A DNA stretch of 64,000 bases from VRUE01 sp036379955 (GCA_036379955.1 DASVFR010000017.1:1-64000), one strand, 5' to 3'. Positions 14,080-23,499 are shown, numbered from the stretch's first letter. Notes: generated from the sequence alone by a model not told the origin. Numbers and translations: made by a program.

Positions 14080-16842
14080 ATGCTCGCCCTTGCCGAGGCC
14101 CAGCAGCGCGCCGTCCAACACGGAGACGGACCGCTGCTTCTCCTCGGCGCCCCCGGAACCGGCAAGACGGAGGCCCTGGCACGCCGCTTCGCCCGCCTGG
14201 TCGGGGAGGGGCTCGACCCTGGCCGAATCCTCGTCCTCACCTCGACGCGGGCGACGGCCGCCCACCTGCGACAGCGCGTCGAGGCCCTCGTCGAGACGCC
14301 GTACCAGGAGCTCTGGATCGGCACCTGGGGGGAGCTCGGCGAACGTCTCCTGCGCGAGCACTCGATGGCCGCCGGACTCGATCCCTTCTTCGACGTTCTC
14401 GGCCCAGCCGAGCGCCTCGCCATCCTCCTCGACCGCCTCGACGAGCTCCCTCTGCGCAACCGGGAGATCCGCGGCAATCCCACCGGGCTGCTCGCCCGCC
14501 TGATCGAGCAGATCGACGAGCTGAAGTCAGGATCGGAGCTACCGGAGCCCGAACTTGCCGAGCTCTGCGCCGCCCACGACCGCATCTTGGCCGAGCGCGG
14601 AAGCCTCGACCGAGCCGACGTCTTCCTCCAGCTCAGCAAGCTCTTGCACGAGCGCCCCGACCTGGGCACCGAGATCGCCGCCCGCTTCGCCCACATGATG
14701 GTCGACGAGCTGGAGGATGCGACGGCCGCTCAACGGTCCATCCTCAAGAAGCTCGCGACGGAGAACCCAAATCACCTTTACGCCAGCGAATCGGCCGCGG
14801 GCCCTGTCGTGGGAGAGACGCTGGTTCTCGAAGAGGTCTTCCAAGATCCGACGATCAGGCGGTGGCACTGTACGAACGAGAGAGCGCAAGCGCAGGCCGT
14901 CGCCCGCGAAGCTGAGCACCTGATTGCGGAGGGGGCGTCGCCGGAATCGATCTGCGTGCTGGTCGAGGACCCGGCGACCGGCGGCGGCGCGGTCTCGGCG
15001 GCGATGGAGGAACGCGAGATCCCCTTCCACCTGGCCGGACCGGCGGCGCTCTTCCAACGGCCCGAGGTGCGCGACGCGATCGCCTGGCTGCGGGCTCTCG
15101 CCGATCCCGAAGACTCGGCGGCGGTCGCGCGGGCGCTGACCCGGCCGCCGACCGAGCTGCGCGCGGCGGACCTGGCGCGGCTGACGACGATCGCGCGGCG
15201 GCGCAAGGTCGACATGGTCTCGGCCTGCGAGGCTGCTCTCGAGAGCCCGCAGATCCAACCCGAGGGGCGGGAGCGGATCCAGGCCTTCCTCAAGCTCTAC
15301 GGCGAAGCCTCGGCGGCGATGGAGGAGCGGCGCGCCGACGTCTTCGTGCGGCGGCTGATCGAGCGGGTCGGGCTGCGGCGCCAGCGGCTCTTCGCGGCCG
15401 AGCCGGAGGTGGCCGAGCGGCTGCTGGGGCTCTCGCGCCTGGCCGAACTGGCGGCGGCCTGGGCGCGGCGCGAGCCGCACGGTTCGACCCGCGACTTCGT
15501 TCGCTACCTGAGCGCCGTCGCCGAGGCCGGCATGGAGCCGAGCGGCGGCGAGGAGCCGCCCTCGCCCGGCGCGGTGCAGGGCCTGGGGCGGGCGGCGGCC
15601 AAGGGCACCGGCTTCGACCACGTCTTCGCCCTCGACGCCGACCCGGACGCGGTCGCCGCCTGCGAGACCCTGGTCATCTCCCGGGTCAGCCCCGAGGGGG
15701 AGGCGAAGGGCGAGGAGGAGCTTCAGGAGGAGGAGCTGTTCGGGCCGGCCGAAGGGCTGCACGCGACCTACCGGCGCCTGCGCGAGGAGGTGCTGGAGGC
15801 GTCGTGGAAGGCCGGGCGCGAGCTCTCGGAGCCGCGGCTCGACACCGCCGTCGACGTCAACCGGGCGATCGCCCGCCACCTCGAGCTGCTCAAGCTCGCG
15901 GCGCTGGCGCAGCGGCCGGGCGAGGAGGCGACGGCGGAGGCGATCGAGGCGGTCAACGGCCTGCTGCGTCAGGTTGCCACGCCCGAGCAGCAGGCCGAGC
16001 TCGACGCCTCGCCGCTCGACGCCTACCTGCTCGACTCCGATCGCGAGCGCGACGGGCGCCGGCGCCTGCTCGCCGCGCGCCACGAACCCTCGCTGGAAGG
16101 CTTCCTGCCGCGTCGCGGCGACGGCGCGCTCAGCCTCTCGGCCTCCGACCTCGACCTCTACCTGACCTGCCCGCTGAAGTACAAGTTCGCGCGCGTCTTC
16201 GGCATCCCCCAGGAACCGACGATCAACCAGCGCTTCGGCATCCTGATCCACAACGTGCTCGAGCGCTTCCACAAGGAGGCCGGCGAGGACGACAGCTTCG
16301 AGCGGCTGATGGACCTCTTCGAGGCGGGTTGGCGCCGGACCGGCTTCCGCGACAGCGACGACGAGCTCCAGTTCCGCGACCGCGCCCGAGCAGCGATGCG
16401 CGCCTACTGGGAGCGCGAGCGGGAGGGCGAGGGCGAACCGGTCTGGCTCGAGCGCAAGTTCGACATCCGCATCGGGCCCCACTACGTGCGCGGCCGCGTC
16501 GACCGCGTCGACCGCCTCCCCGAGGGCAGCCACGAGCTGATCGACTACAAGACGGGCGAACGCAAGACCGAAGCCGACCTCGAGAACGATCTGCAGCTCG
16601 CGCTCTACCGCCTCGCCGCCCGCGAGGCCTGGGAGATCGAGGCCGCGACCTGCAGCTACTACTACGTCCTCGACGCCGACAAGGTCGCCGCCCCGACCAA
16701 GCCCGACGACGCCGAGCGAGTCGAGCGCACCGTGCTGGAGGTAGGCGAGGGGGTGCTCAGCCAGGACTTCGAGCCGCGCCCGTCGCCGACCACGTGCAGC
16801 TGGTGCGACTACAGGCTGGTGTGCCCAGCGGCGGAGAGCTGA
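14080..16842 (+). CDS. UvrD-like helicase with C-terminal PD-(D/E)XK nuclease and Fe-S cysteines
   Basis: Protein of 920 residues combining a superfamily 1 helicase with a RecB-type nuclease, as in AdnA/AddB-like end-resection enzymes. Walker A GAPGTGKT is near residue 23, motif Ia LVLTSTRATAAHLRQRV follows, and motif II is VDELEDATAAQ. The later helicase motifs are weak: GFDHVFALDADPDAVA stands where a conserved motif is expected, so the motor may be degenerate. The nuclease domain begins at SASDLDLYLTCPLKYKFAR and contains RGRVDRVD, ELIDYKTGE and QLALYRLAAREAWE. Cysteines at YLTCP and TCSWCDYRLVCP match the four-Cys Fe-S clamp. Its usual partner gene is not in the window. Confidence 0.87.
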   Translation: MLALAEAQQRAVQHGDGPLLLLGAPGTGKTEALARRFARLVGEGLDPGRILVLTSTRATAAHLRQRVEALVETPYQELWIGTWGELGERLLREHSMAAGLDPFFDVLGPAERLAILLDRLDELPLRNREIRGNPTGLLARLIEQIDELKSGSELPEPELAELCAAHDRILAERGSLDRADVFLQLSKLLHERPDLGTEIAARFAHMMVDELEDATAAQRSILKKLATENPNHLYASESAAGPVVGETLVLEEVFQDPTIRRWHCTNERAQAQAVAREAEHLIAEGASPESICVLVEDPATGGGAVSAAMEEREIPFHLAGPAALFQRPEVRDAIAWLRALADPEDSAAVARALTRPPTELRAADLARLTTIARRRKVDMVSACEAALESPQIQPEGRERIQAFLKLYGEASAAMEERRADVFVRRLIERVGLRRQRLFAAEPEVAERLLGLSRLAELAAAWARREPHGSTRDFVRYLSAVAEAGMEPSGGEEPPSPGAVQGLGRAAAKGTGFDHVFALDADPDAVAACETLVISRVSPEGEAKGEEELQEEELFGPAEGLHATYRRLREEVLEASWKAGRELSEPRLDTAVDVNRAIARHLELLKLAALAQRPGEEATAEAIEAVNGLLRQVATPEQQAELDASPLDAYLLDSDRERDGRRRLLAARHEPSLEGFLPRRGDGALSLSASDLDLYLTCPLKYKFARVFGIPQEPTINQRFGILIHNVLERFHKEAGEDDSFERLMDLFEAGWRRTGFRDSDDELQFRDRARAAMRAYWEREREGEGEPVWLERKFDIRIGPHYVRGRVDRVDRLPEGSHELIDYKTGERKTEADLENDLQLALYRLAAREAWEIEAATCSYYYVLDADKVAAPTKPDDAERVERTVLEVGEGVLSQDFEPRPSPTTCSWCDYRLVCPAAES

Positions 16843-16873
16843 GGGAGTGACGAGGGCGGTAGAGCCTAGCGGT

Positions 16874-16910
16874 TGATCGATTGACCCCTCATAGGGTGGT
16901 CAATCGATCA
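16874..16910. repeat. Family D palindrome, copy 1
   Basis: 37-bp hairpin: TGATCGATTGACC pairs perfectly with GGTCAATCGATCA (13 bp), and CCCT/AGGG in the loop can add to the stem. It lies between the convergent helicase-nuclease and DUF5996 genes, so it may terminate both. The core TTGACCCC..ATAGGGT recurs at 32568-32596. Confidence 0.83.
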
Positions 16911-16926
16911 GTCAGCCGACCTGAGC

Positions 16927-17853
16927 TCAGCTGACCGGAGGCGGAGTTCCCTCGGCGCTCGCCGCGAGGGCGGGGTCCCACGCGCAGACGAGGCAGGCGT
17001 GCTGGAAGGCGGAGCGGGCGAACTCGAGGGCGAGGGCGTGCGGGTCCGAGGTGGCGAGGGCGTCGTCCCAGTCGAGCACGTAGAGGCCCAGCTCCGCCTC
17101 CCAGCGCGCTGCGGGCGGGGTGAGCGGCGCCTCGGCAAAGCCATCCGGAGCCGGATGGGCGTAGGCGTAGAAGGCCGAGCGCGGGTAGCGCGGTTCCCCG
17201 GGCCACCAGCCGACGGCGACCTCCTGGGAGTCCATCGAGTTGCGCATGATGAAGTCCCGTGAGGGCGGCTCGGCGGGGGCGCCCGAGAAGAGGCTGACCG
17301 CGAGGTCGAAGGAACCCCACCAGGCGTGGACCGGGGTCGAGCGGCCGCGGTAGGGGGCGCGGAAGGCGGCGAGGACCAGCGCCGCGCGGGCGGCTGCGGC
17401 GTGGTAGGTGGCGACGTGACCCTCGTCGTAGGTGGCGTGCTCGGCGTCCTCGTCCAGCGGCACCAACCACTCGACCTCCTGGGGCGTGGGATCGATCTCG
17501 ACCGGTCCCGCGATCTCGCGCACGGCCGCCAGCACCTCCCGGGTCACCTCACCGACTGGCCGGTTCGGGATCAGCGGCACGGCCCGCCGGCGCCCGTCGT
17601 CGCTTTCCGCCACCGCCTCGTGCGCGTGCAGGTCGAGGGCGACGACGAGGGCCCCGGAGCCATCGGGGGCGGGCAGCGGCGCCGTCTCCCAGCCGCGCGC
17701 GGTGAGCCGCAGGGCCGCGTGCTGGAGCTGCGGCTCGGGCGGGGCCAGGGTCGCCGCGAGCTTGCCGAGCACCTGGGTATGGGCGTGCACGGTGTCGAGG
17801 GTCGGTCGCGATTCCTCGTAGGAGATCGCGGGCCACTGACCGGCGGAGGCCAT
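16927..17853 (-). CDS. DUF5996 family protein
   Basis: Cytoplasmic protein of 308 residues from a family with no known function. Recognisable pieces are WPAISYEESRPTLDTVHAHT at the start, PLPAPDGSGALVVALDLHAH, YHAAAARAALVLAAFRAPYR and the central VHAWWGSFDLAVSLFSG. The HAWWGSFDL segment and several conserved His and Trp residues suggest a ligand-binding pocket. I chose the ATG at 17853 (MASAGQWP) because the family begins near the WP motif; an ATG at 17874 adds seven residues. It appears to be a single-gene unit. Confidence 0.78.
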   Translation of the reverse strand: MASAGQWPAISYEESRPTLDTVHAHTQVLGKLAATLAPPEPQLQHAALRLTARGWETAPLPAPDGSGALVVALDLHAHEAVAESDDGRRRAVPLIPNRPVGEVTREVLAAVREIAGPVEIDPTPQEVEWLVPLDEDAEHATYDEGHVATYHAAAARAALVLAAFRAPYRGRSTPVHAWWGSFDLAVSLFSGAPAEPPSRDFIMRNSMDSQEVAVGWWPGEPRYPRSAFYAYAHPAPDGFAEAPLTPPAARWEAELGLYVLDWDDALATSDPHALALEFARSAFQHACLVCAWDPALAASAEGTPPPVS

Positions 17854-17922
17854 GGCTTCACCGTACATCCTCACGCGCGAGATCCCGTGGAGTCGAGGCG
17901 GCAGCGCAGACCTGTGGGCCCG

Positions 17923-18729
17923 CTACCGCTGAACCGTCACCCGCAGGTAGGTCGCCGGGATCGAGGTGGCGTCTTCGCTCGTGTTCTGCTCCTCGAACAG
18001 GGTCTCCAGCTCGGCCTGGAGGTCGGCCTCACGGCCGTCCGCGGCCGCTGCCTCGAAGGCGTTCATGGTCGGCCCGTAGTAGTTCCTGAACGCATCCACG
18101 AGCACGGATGGCGCAGCCGGATAGTCGAAGGTATAGGTGCTCCTCTGAAAGGAGATCCGATCTGTCGGGACTTCGGCGGCGGTGAACCGCTCAGTCGCCT
18201 CGTCCTCGACGCCCCACGTGATCGGACTGACGAAGCCCTCCGGCGGTGGAGGCGAATAGGAGGCGCTGATCTTCAGGATCTGGGCCACGAGGGTCGGGTC
18301 GTTCGGGATCCAATTGCCCATCACGATCCGGCCGCCGGGCTTGGTCACGCGGACCATCTCCTTCGCGACGTCGAACGGCCGGGGGGCGAACATCGCGCCA
18401 AAGACGCTGACCACGAGGTCGAAACTCTCGTCGTCGAGCTCGTTCAGGTCCGATGCGTCGCCCTCCTGGAACCTGCAGTTGGCCAGGCCAAGGGATTGGG
18501 CGCGGGCGTTGCCCGCCGCCACCAGATTGGCGGCGATGTCGACGCCGAGCACGTCGGCCCCGAGCTGGGCCGCTGGCAGGGCGGTGGTCCCGTCGCCGCA
18601 GCCGAGGTCCAGGACTTTCAGCCCCTCGCCGATCCCCAGCTCCCCAACGAGCGCCTCCCCACTCCCTCGCATGCTCTCGGCGATGCGGGTGAAGTCGCCC
18701 TTTTCCCATAGCGCCTTGTTGGCGTTCAT
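17923..18729 (-). CDS. Class I SAM-dependent methyltransferase
   Basis: Protein of 268 residues with a Rossmann-like methyltransferase domain. LKVLDLGCGDGTTALPAAQL (from residue 37) binds SAM, VLGVDI carries the acidic ribose-binding residue, and FDLVVSVFGAMFAPRPFDVA plus MVRVTKPGGRIVMGNW complete motifs II and III. The family is close to the ubiE/tocopherol-type small-molecule methyltransferases often annotated as methyltransferase domain-containing. The C-terminal 80 residues probably cap the substrate site. It is 32 bases downstream of the PAC2 gene on the same strand. The substrate is unknown. Confidence 0.85.
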   Translation of the reverse strand: MNANKALWEKGDFTRIAESMRGSGEALVGELGIGEGLKVLDLGCGDGTTALPAAQLGADVLGVDIAANLVAAGNARAQSLGLANCRFQEGDASDLNELDDESFDLVVSVFGAMFAPRPFDVAKEMVRVTKPGGRIVMGNWIPNDPTLVAQILKISASYSPPPPEGFVSPITWGVEDEATERFTAAEVPTDRISFQRSTYTFDYPAAPSVLVDAFRNYYGPTMNAFEAAAADGREADLQAELETLFEEQNTSEDATSIPATYLRVTVQR

Positions 18730-18761
18730 CGGCTCTCCTCTCCTCGACGGATCGATTGAGC

Positions 18762-19625
18762 TTACTGCTCGCCCTGCTGCCTCAGGAACTGCTGGAAGTC
18801 ACGGGCTATCGCGTCGGCTGAGGGAAGGTCCTCGAGGGCGTCCAGCTGCTCGGACTGCTCGGCCTCGATGCGGTCGACGAGTTCCTCGATCTCGGGGTTG
18901 GCGGCAATCGCGCGGGTGATCTGATCTTCGAAGGCAGTCGCTTCTTCCTCGAGCTCGGTGGCGTCGACGGCGATGCCGGTCAGGCCCTCGAGGCGGCGCA
19001 GAAGGGCGAGGGCGGCCTTGGGATTGGGGACGGCGGCGATGTAGTGGGGTACGGCGGCCCAGAGCGAGGCGGAGGTCATGCCGACATTGCGGCAGCAGTC
19101 GTGGACGACGCCGACGATCCCGGTCGGCCCCTCGTAGGTCGAGCGCTGCAGGTCGAGCTCCTCGACCAGCTCCTCGTCGGAGGCGAGGCCGGTGATCGGC
19201 ACCGGCAGCGAGTGGGAGACCTCGGCGATCAGGGCGCCGAGGGTGATCACCATCTCGACGCCGAGCGCGTCGGCGGCGGTCGCGATCGTCTCCGAGAAGG
19301 TGCGCCAGCGCAGGTTGGGCTCGGTGCCGTCGAGCAGGACCAGATCGCGGTCGGCGGCGGGGATGCGGACCGCGATCAGGTCGTTCTGGGGCCAGTCGAT
19401 GCGACGCGACTGACCCTCGGTGAGGACGATCGTCGGCCGGGTCGCCTGGAAGTCGAAGTAGTCCTCGGGATCGACGCTGGCGACGAGCTCGGAGTCGAAG
19501 GCGTCGGCGATCGTGTCAAGCGCGGTCGAGGCGGCGCTGGCGGCATCGTTCCAGCCCCGGAACGCGCAGACGAGGATCGGGTCGCGAAGCTCCGGAAGGT
19601 CGCCTTCCCAGGTCAGCGAATCCAC
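18762..19625 (-). CDS. PAC2-family (proteasome assembly chaperone-like) protein
   Basis: Protein of 287 residues of the PAC2 family, common in actinobacteria, where it often accompanies proteasome-bearing genomes. The N-terminus LPELRDPILVCAFRGWNDAA, the middle VEMVITLGALIAEVSHSLPV and SLWAAVPHYIAAVPNPKAAL are the conserved family segments. The C-terminal tail is acidic and helical (EIEELVDRIEAEQSEQLDAL). The start is GTG at 19625, with AAGGG just upstream. It is divergent from the ABC exporter operon, with about 50 bases between the two starts. Its exact function in bacteria is not known. Confidence 0.85.
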   Translation of the reverse strand: MDSLTWEGDLPELRDPILVCAFRGWNDAASAASTALDTIADAFDSELVASVDPEDYFDFQATRPTIVLTEGQSRRIDWPQNDLIAVRIPAADRDLVLLDGTEPNLRWRTFSETIATAADALGVEMVITLGALIAEVSHSLPVPITGLASDEELVEELDLQRSTYEGPTGIVGVVHDCCRNVGMTSASLWAAVPHYIAAVPNPKAALALLRRLEGLTGIAVDATELEEEATAFEDQITRAIAANPEIEELVDRIEAEQSEQLDALEDLPSADAIARDFQQFLRQQGEQ

Positions 19626-19659
19626 CCTTCTGAGACTACAGACGGCGCCATAACACGAT

Positions 19660-19675
19660 GTGAATATGGATTCAC
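19660..19675. promoter_or_regulatory. Inverted-repeat operator of the ABC exporter/TetR operon
   Basis: GTGAAT (19660-19665) and ATTCAC (19670-19675) form a 6-4-6 inverted repeat ending one base before the ATG of the ATPase gene. The operon ends with a TetR gene (22871-23491), so this is a reasonable site for autoregulation. No Shine-Dalgarno sequence is visible, so the mRNA may be almost leaderless. Confidence 0.5.
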
Positions 19676-19676
19676 T

Positions 19677-20369
19677 ATGGTGCCCGCCGTGCTCGAGCTG
19701 CGCCAGGTCGAGAAGTCCTATCCCCAGGGCGGCGAGATGATCGAGGTGCTGCACGGGATCTCGCTGGAGATCGAGCCGGGGAAGCTGGTCGCGATCGTCG
19801 GCCCCTCGGGCAGCGGCAAGAGCACCCTGCTCAACCTGATCGGGACGCTCGACGTGCCCAGCGCCGGCAGCCTGCGCTTCGACGGGCGTGAGGTCGGCAA
19901 CCTGAGCCAGAGGGAGCGCGCCCGCTTCCGCGCCACCAACCTCGGCTTCATCTTCCAGTTCTTCAACCTGCTTCCGGGGCTGAGCGCGCGCCAGAACGTC
20001 GAGCTGGCGGCGGCGATCGCCGAGACCGACCGCGCCGAGGCCAAGGCGCGGGCCGGCGAGCTGCTCGAGCGGGTCGGGCTCGGCGAGCGCGCCGATGCCC
20101 CCGCCCGCAACCTCAGCGGCGGCCAGATGCAGCGGGTCGCGATCGCCCGGGCCCTGGTCAACGAGCCGCGGCTGATCCTCGCCGACGAGCCGACCGGCAA
20201 CCTCGACCAGCACAACGCCCACGCGATCCTCGAGCTGCTGCGCCAGCAGGCCGACGAGCAGCGCTCGGTTGTGATGGTCACTCACGACCACGACCTGGCC
20301 GAGCGCTACGCCGACCAGATCGTCTCCTTGGTCGACGGTCGCGTCGCCGACTTCAGCTACGCCGGGTGA
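19677..20369 (+). CDS. ABC transporter ATP-binding protein, MacB/LolD type
   Basis: ATPase subunit of 230 residues for a membrane complex acting from the cytoplasmic side. Walker A GPSGSGKST lies near residue 40, the Q-loop is in FIFQFFNLLPGLSARQNVEL, the signature is LSGGQMQRVAIARAL, and Walker B is LILADEPTGNLD, followed by the H-loop VMVTHD. The EPTGNLD form is typical of MacB/LolD/FtsE-like ATPases that work with FtsX-type permeases. The downstream permease starts inside this gene's stop codon (GTGA overlap), so the two are made together. Likely exports a lipid, peptide or drug. Confidence 0.92.
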   Translation: MVPAVLELRQVEKSYPQGGEMIEVLHGISLEIEPGKLVAIVGPSGSGKSTLLNLIGTLDVPSAGSLRFDGREVGNLSQRERARFRATNLGFIFQFFNLLPGLSARQNVELAAAIAETDRAEAKARAGELLERVGLGERADAPARNLSGGQMQRVAIARALVNEPRLILADEPTGNLDQHNAHAILELLRQQADEQRSVVMVTHDHDLAERYADQIVSLVDGRVADFSYAG

Positions 20370-22867
20370 GCGCACGGGCGCGCCTCACGGGTCTGCTGAC
20401 CCGCCACCTCCTGCACACGATGCGCCGTCAGCGCGCGCGGGCGCTGGTGCTCTGGGCGGCGCTCGCCCTGGCGCTGGGCATCGGCGTCGGCCTGCTCTCC
20501 TTCATGACCAGCATCGAAGACTCCTACCGGGCCCGCGGCGAGGCGATCGGCGGCGTCTCCGACGTGCAGGTGGAAGCGATCGGCGGGGCCTCGCTGCCGG
20601 CCGGGCTGGCGGGAAGGCTAGGCCGGATCGCGGGCACCCGCTACGCGATCCCGACCACCCAGCAGCGGGTCACGCTGCAGGCGCGCAAGCGCAAGGCCGT
20701 CGCCACCGCGATCGGCGTCGACCGCTCGGCGCGGCGCCTGCGCAGCGCCGTGCAGACCGACCTGAAGCTGCCGGCCGGGCGCTCGGCCAAGCCGGGCCTG
20801 GCGCTTCCGAGCGAGCTCGCCGCCGAGCTCGGCGTGCGCCGCGGCCAGCGGATCAGGGTCTTCGCCTACCGGCGCTCGCCACCGGTAAGGGTGGCGCGGG
20901 TGGTCGACGTCAGCCCGGCGATCGAGGACGTGATCACGCTGCCTCGCGACCGGCTCGAGGCGATGCGCGGAACGCCGGGCAGGCCGAACCTCGTCTACGT
21001 CAAGCTCGATCCGCACACCTCGGTCGCCGAGTTCGAAGAACGCGCCCGCGGCGTCCTCCCCGCCGGCGCCGTGCTCATCACCCCCGACGACAGCCAGGGC
21101 CAGCTCGACCACGTGCTCGACTTCACGGTGCGGGCGCCGACCTTCGTCTTCGGCATGGTGGTGCTGGCGATCGCCGGCCTGCTGATCTACGTCCTGCAGC
21201 TGATGCGGATGCTGGAGCGTCAGGAGGACCTCGGGCTGCTGCGGGCGCTCGGCTCGCGGCGCACGCCGCTGATCGCGGCCGAGAGCATCGTCCTCAGCGG
21301 GCTGCTGCTGGCCGCGATCCCGCCCGGCGTCCTGATCGGCACCCCGATCGCCCGCTACCTCGCCTCGCAGGTGCCGACCTACCTGACAGACGTCTTCGGC
21401 TTCAACATGCAGGTGGCGGTGCGACCCGACGTGGTCCTCGCCGCCGCGGTCGTCGCCCTCGTCGTCGGGATCGCGGCGACGGTGGGGGCGCTGGCCTCGG
21501 CCCGCGGCTCGATCGCCGACCAGCTCGGGCGCTCGCCGCAGGCGGGAGCGACGGTGACCTCGACGATCTCGCCGCGCACGGCGCTGGCCCTGATCCTCGG
21601 CGGCTCCGGCTGCCTGGCCCTCGGGCTGCTGATCGCCGAGGCCGGCGCCTTCCCGCTCGCCGCCGTGATCGTCCTGGTCGGGCTCGCCCTGGGGACCCCG
21701 GGGCTCGTCGGGCTGGTCGCGCTCTGGCTCGGCCGTCTCGAGCCGCGCGGCTCGAAGATCGCGCTGATCGCCCGCGGCGCGGTCGAGGCCAATCCGCGCC
21801 GCGCCGCCCTGGCGGCGGCGATCATGGCGCTGGGCGTCGCCGCGGTGGTGCCGCCGCAGCTCGCCGAACACATGCTGCTCGACCGCATCGACCAGCTCAA
21901 TCGAGTGATCCGGCCGCGGGCTCAGGACGTGCTCGCCTCCGACGACGCCTTCGCCAGCGTCCCCATCGACCTCTCCTACGGACGCCGCGCCCTGCGCGAC
22001 CACTCAACCGTCGCTCGCCCGGTCGCCTTCGCCTTCGTCCCCTACGAGGGGCGCAAGATCGAGGTGCGCGGGCTAGTGCCAAGTACCCGCGCCGGGATCA
22101 TCGCCCCGGGGGCCGGACTGCCGCAGCAGTACCCGCTGCTGCGCCGCCACCCGCACGGGGTGCTCGTCTCCAAGGTGATGGCCGCCGGGCTCGGGGTGGA
22201 GTCGGGCGACGAGATCTCGCTGCCGACCGCGACCGGGGTGCGCAAGCTCCGCGTGCTGGGCGAAGTCGAGGACTTCGCCTGGCCCTCGGGCACCGTCTAC
22301 CTGACGATCGACCGCTACCGGCGGCTCTACCGCACCAGCGCGGTCAGCGCCCTCGCCGTCAACCGGCGGGCGAAGCTAGCCCCGGCCACCCTGCGCCGGC
22401 TGGCGCCCCTGCACGCGATCAGCGGCGCCGAGTTCAAGCATCGGATCGACGCCCAGATGGAAAAGAGCACTCAGGGGTTGCTGGCGATGCGGGTGCTGAC
22501 CCTGGTCGCGGCGCTGGTCGCCGTCGGCGGGATCGTCACCACCTCGGTCTTCGCCCGGCGGCGAGAGTGGGCCGTGCTGCGGGCGATGGGGATCGGCAAC
22601 GCCGGCCTGCTCGTCGCGCTCGCCCTGGAGACGCTGCTGGTGATGACGATCGGGGCGCTTTGCGGTGCGATCGGCGGCATCGTCAGCTATCGCGGCCCGA
22701 CCCTGGCCTTCCTCGAAGCCCAGGGATACGTGGTCGGCCACGAGCTGCAGGTCGGGACCGTGGTGGCGATCGCCCTCGTCGCGGTGGCGATCGGGACGCT
22801 GGCGGCGGCGCTGCCAGCCTGGCTCACAGCCCGCGCTCCGCTCGCCGATGCGCTTTCCTACGAGTAG
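20366..22867 (+). CDS. FtsX-type ABC transporter permease with two FtsX domains
   Basis: Membrane protein of 833 residues. The first segment after a basic N-terminus is ALVLWAALALALGIGVGLLS. An extracytoplasmic domain of about 200 residues follows, then three membrane segments around residues 255-390 (FVFGMVVLAIAGLLIYVLQL), another soluble domain, and a last three-segment FtsX unit (VLTLVAALVAVGGIVTTSVF to the C-terminus). This is the fused two-FtsX layout of MacB-like permeases in actinobacteria. The GTG start overlaps the ATPase stop, and the TetR gene follows after three bases. The substrate is unknown; mechanical extraction of lipids or peptides from the membrane is the general mode. Confidence 0.87.
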   Translation: MSARARLTGLLTRHLLHTMRRQRARALVLWAALALALGIGVGLLSFMTSIEDSYRARGEAIGGVSDVQVEAIGGASLPAGLAGRLGRIAGTRYAIPTTQQRVTLQARKRKAVATAIGVDRSARRLRSAVQTDLKLPAGRSAKPGLALPSELAAELGVRRGQRIRVFAYRRSPPVRVARVVDVSPAIEDVITLPRDRLEAMRGTPGRPNLVYVKLDPHTSVAEFEERARGVLPAGAVLITPDDSQGQLDHVLDFTVRAPTFVFGMVVLAIAGLLIYVLQLMRMLERQEDLGLLRALGSRRTPLIAAESIVLSGLLLAAIPPGVLIGTPIARYLASQVPTYLTDVFGFNMQVAVRPDVVLAAAVVALVVGIAATVGALASARGSIADQLGRSPQAGATVTSTISPRTALALILGGSGCLALGLLIAEAGAFPLAAVIVLVGLALGTPGLVGLVALWLGRLEPRGSKIALIARGAVEANPRRAALAAAIMALGVAAVVPPQLAEHMLLDRIDQLNRVIRPRAQDVLASDDAFASVPIDLSYGRRALRDHSTVARPVAFAFVPYEGRKIEVRGLVPSTRAGIIAPGAGLPQQYPLLRRHPHGVLVSKVMAAGLGVESGDEISLPTATGVRKLRVLGEVEDFAWPSGTVYLTIDRYRRLYRTSAVSALAVNRRAKLAPATLRRLAPLHAISGAEFKHRIDAQMEKSTQGLLAMRVLTLVAALVAVGGIVTTSVFARRREWAVLRAMGIGNAGLLVALALETLLVMTIGALCGAIGGIVSYRGPTLAFLEAQGYVVGHELQVGTVVAIALVAVAIGTLAAALPAWLTARAPLADALSYE

Positions 22868-22870
22868 GGA

Positions 22871-23491
22871 ATGTCGGGCACAGGCACACGACCGAGCCGC
22901 AGGCGGCGCGGAGGACGGCTCGCCGGATCGACCCGGGAGCGGCTGCTGAACGCCGCCGTCGAGCTGCTCGAAGAGGGCGGCTACGCGGCCGCCACCGTAG
23001 CGGCAATCGCCAAGCGCGGGCGCGTCTCGGTCGGCGCCCTCTACCGGCACTTCCCCTCGAAGGCGGAGCTGTTCGTCGAGGTCTTCCGCACGATGGCCGA
23101 GGGTCAGCTGACCGACCTCTACGAGGCCAGCTCGGTGCCGGGCACCGCGGTCGACCGGCTTGAGGCGGCAGTCCGCGAGTACACCGGCAACGTGCTCGAG
23201 CAACCGCGGCTGGCCTGGGCGCTCGGCTACGAGCCGGTCGACCCGCTGGTGGACGTCGAGCGGCTCGCCTACCGCCAGACCTACTGCGAAAGGCTGGCCG
23301 ACCTGCTGCGCCTCGGCATCGAGGCCGGCGACCTTCCCGACCAGGATGCCGACCTGACCGCCGCCTCCTTGATCGGCGCGATCAGCGAGGCCCTCGTCGG
23401 CCCGCTCTCCCCCGTGCGCGGCGAGGGAGTCTCGAAGGAGGCGACGGTCGAGGCGATCGCCGGCTTCTGCCGGCGCGCGGTCGGGGCCTGA
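22871..23491 (+). CDS. TetR/AcrR-family repressor
   Basis: Regulator of 206 residues. The N-terminus is basic (RPSRRRRGGRLAGST), then the TetR DNA-binding domain runs over residues 20-65: RERLLNAAVELLEEGGYAAA, TVAAIAKRGRVSVGALYRHF. The helical C-terminal domain binds an effector that cannot be predicted. It is the third gene of the exporter operon, three bases after the permease stop, and most likely represses that operon through the GTGAAT-N4-ATTCAC site before the first gene. A family A palindrome follows nine bases after its stop. Confidence 0.9.
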   Translation: MSGTGTRPSRRRRGGRLAGSTRERLLNAAVELLEEGGYAAATVAAIAKRGRVSVGALYRHFPSKAELFVEVFRTMAEGQLTDLYEASSVPGTAVDRLEAAVREYTGNVLEQPRLAWALGYEPVDPLVDVERLAYRQTYCERLADLLRLGIEAGDLPDQDADLTAASLIGAISEALVGPLSPVRGEGVSKEATVEAIAGFCRRAVGA

Positions 23492-23499
23492 GCCCCGCG

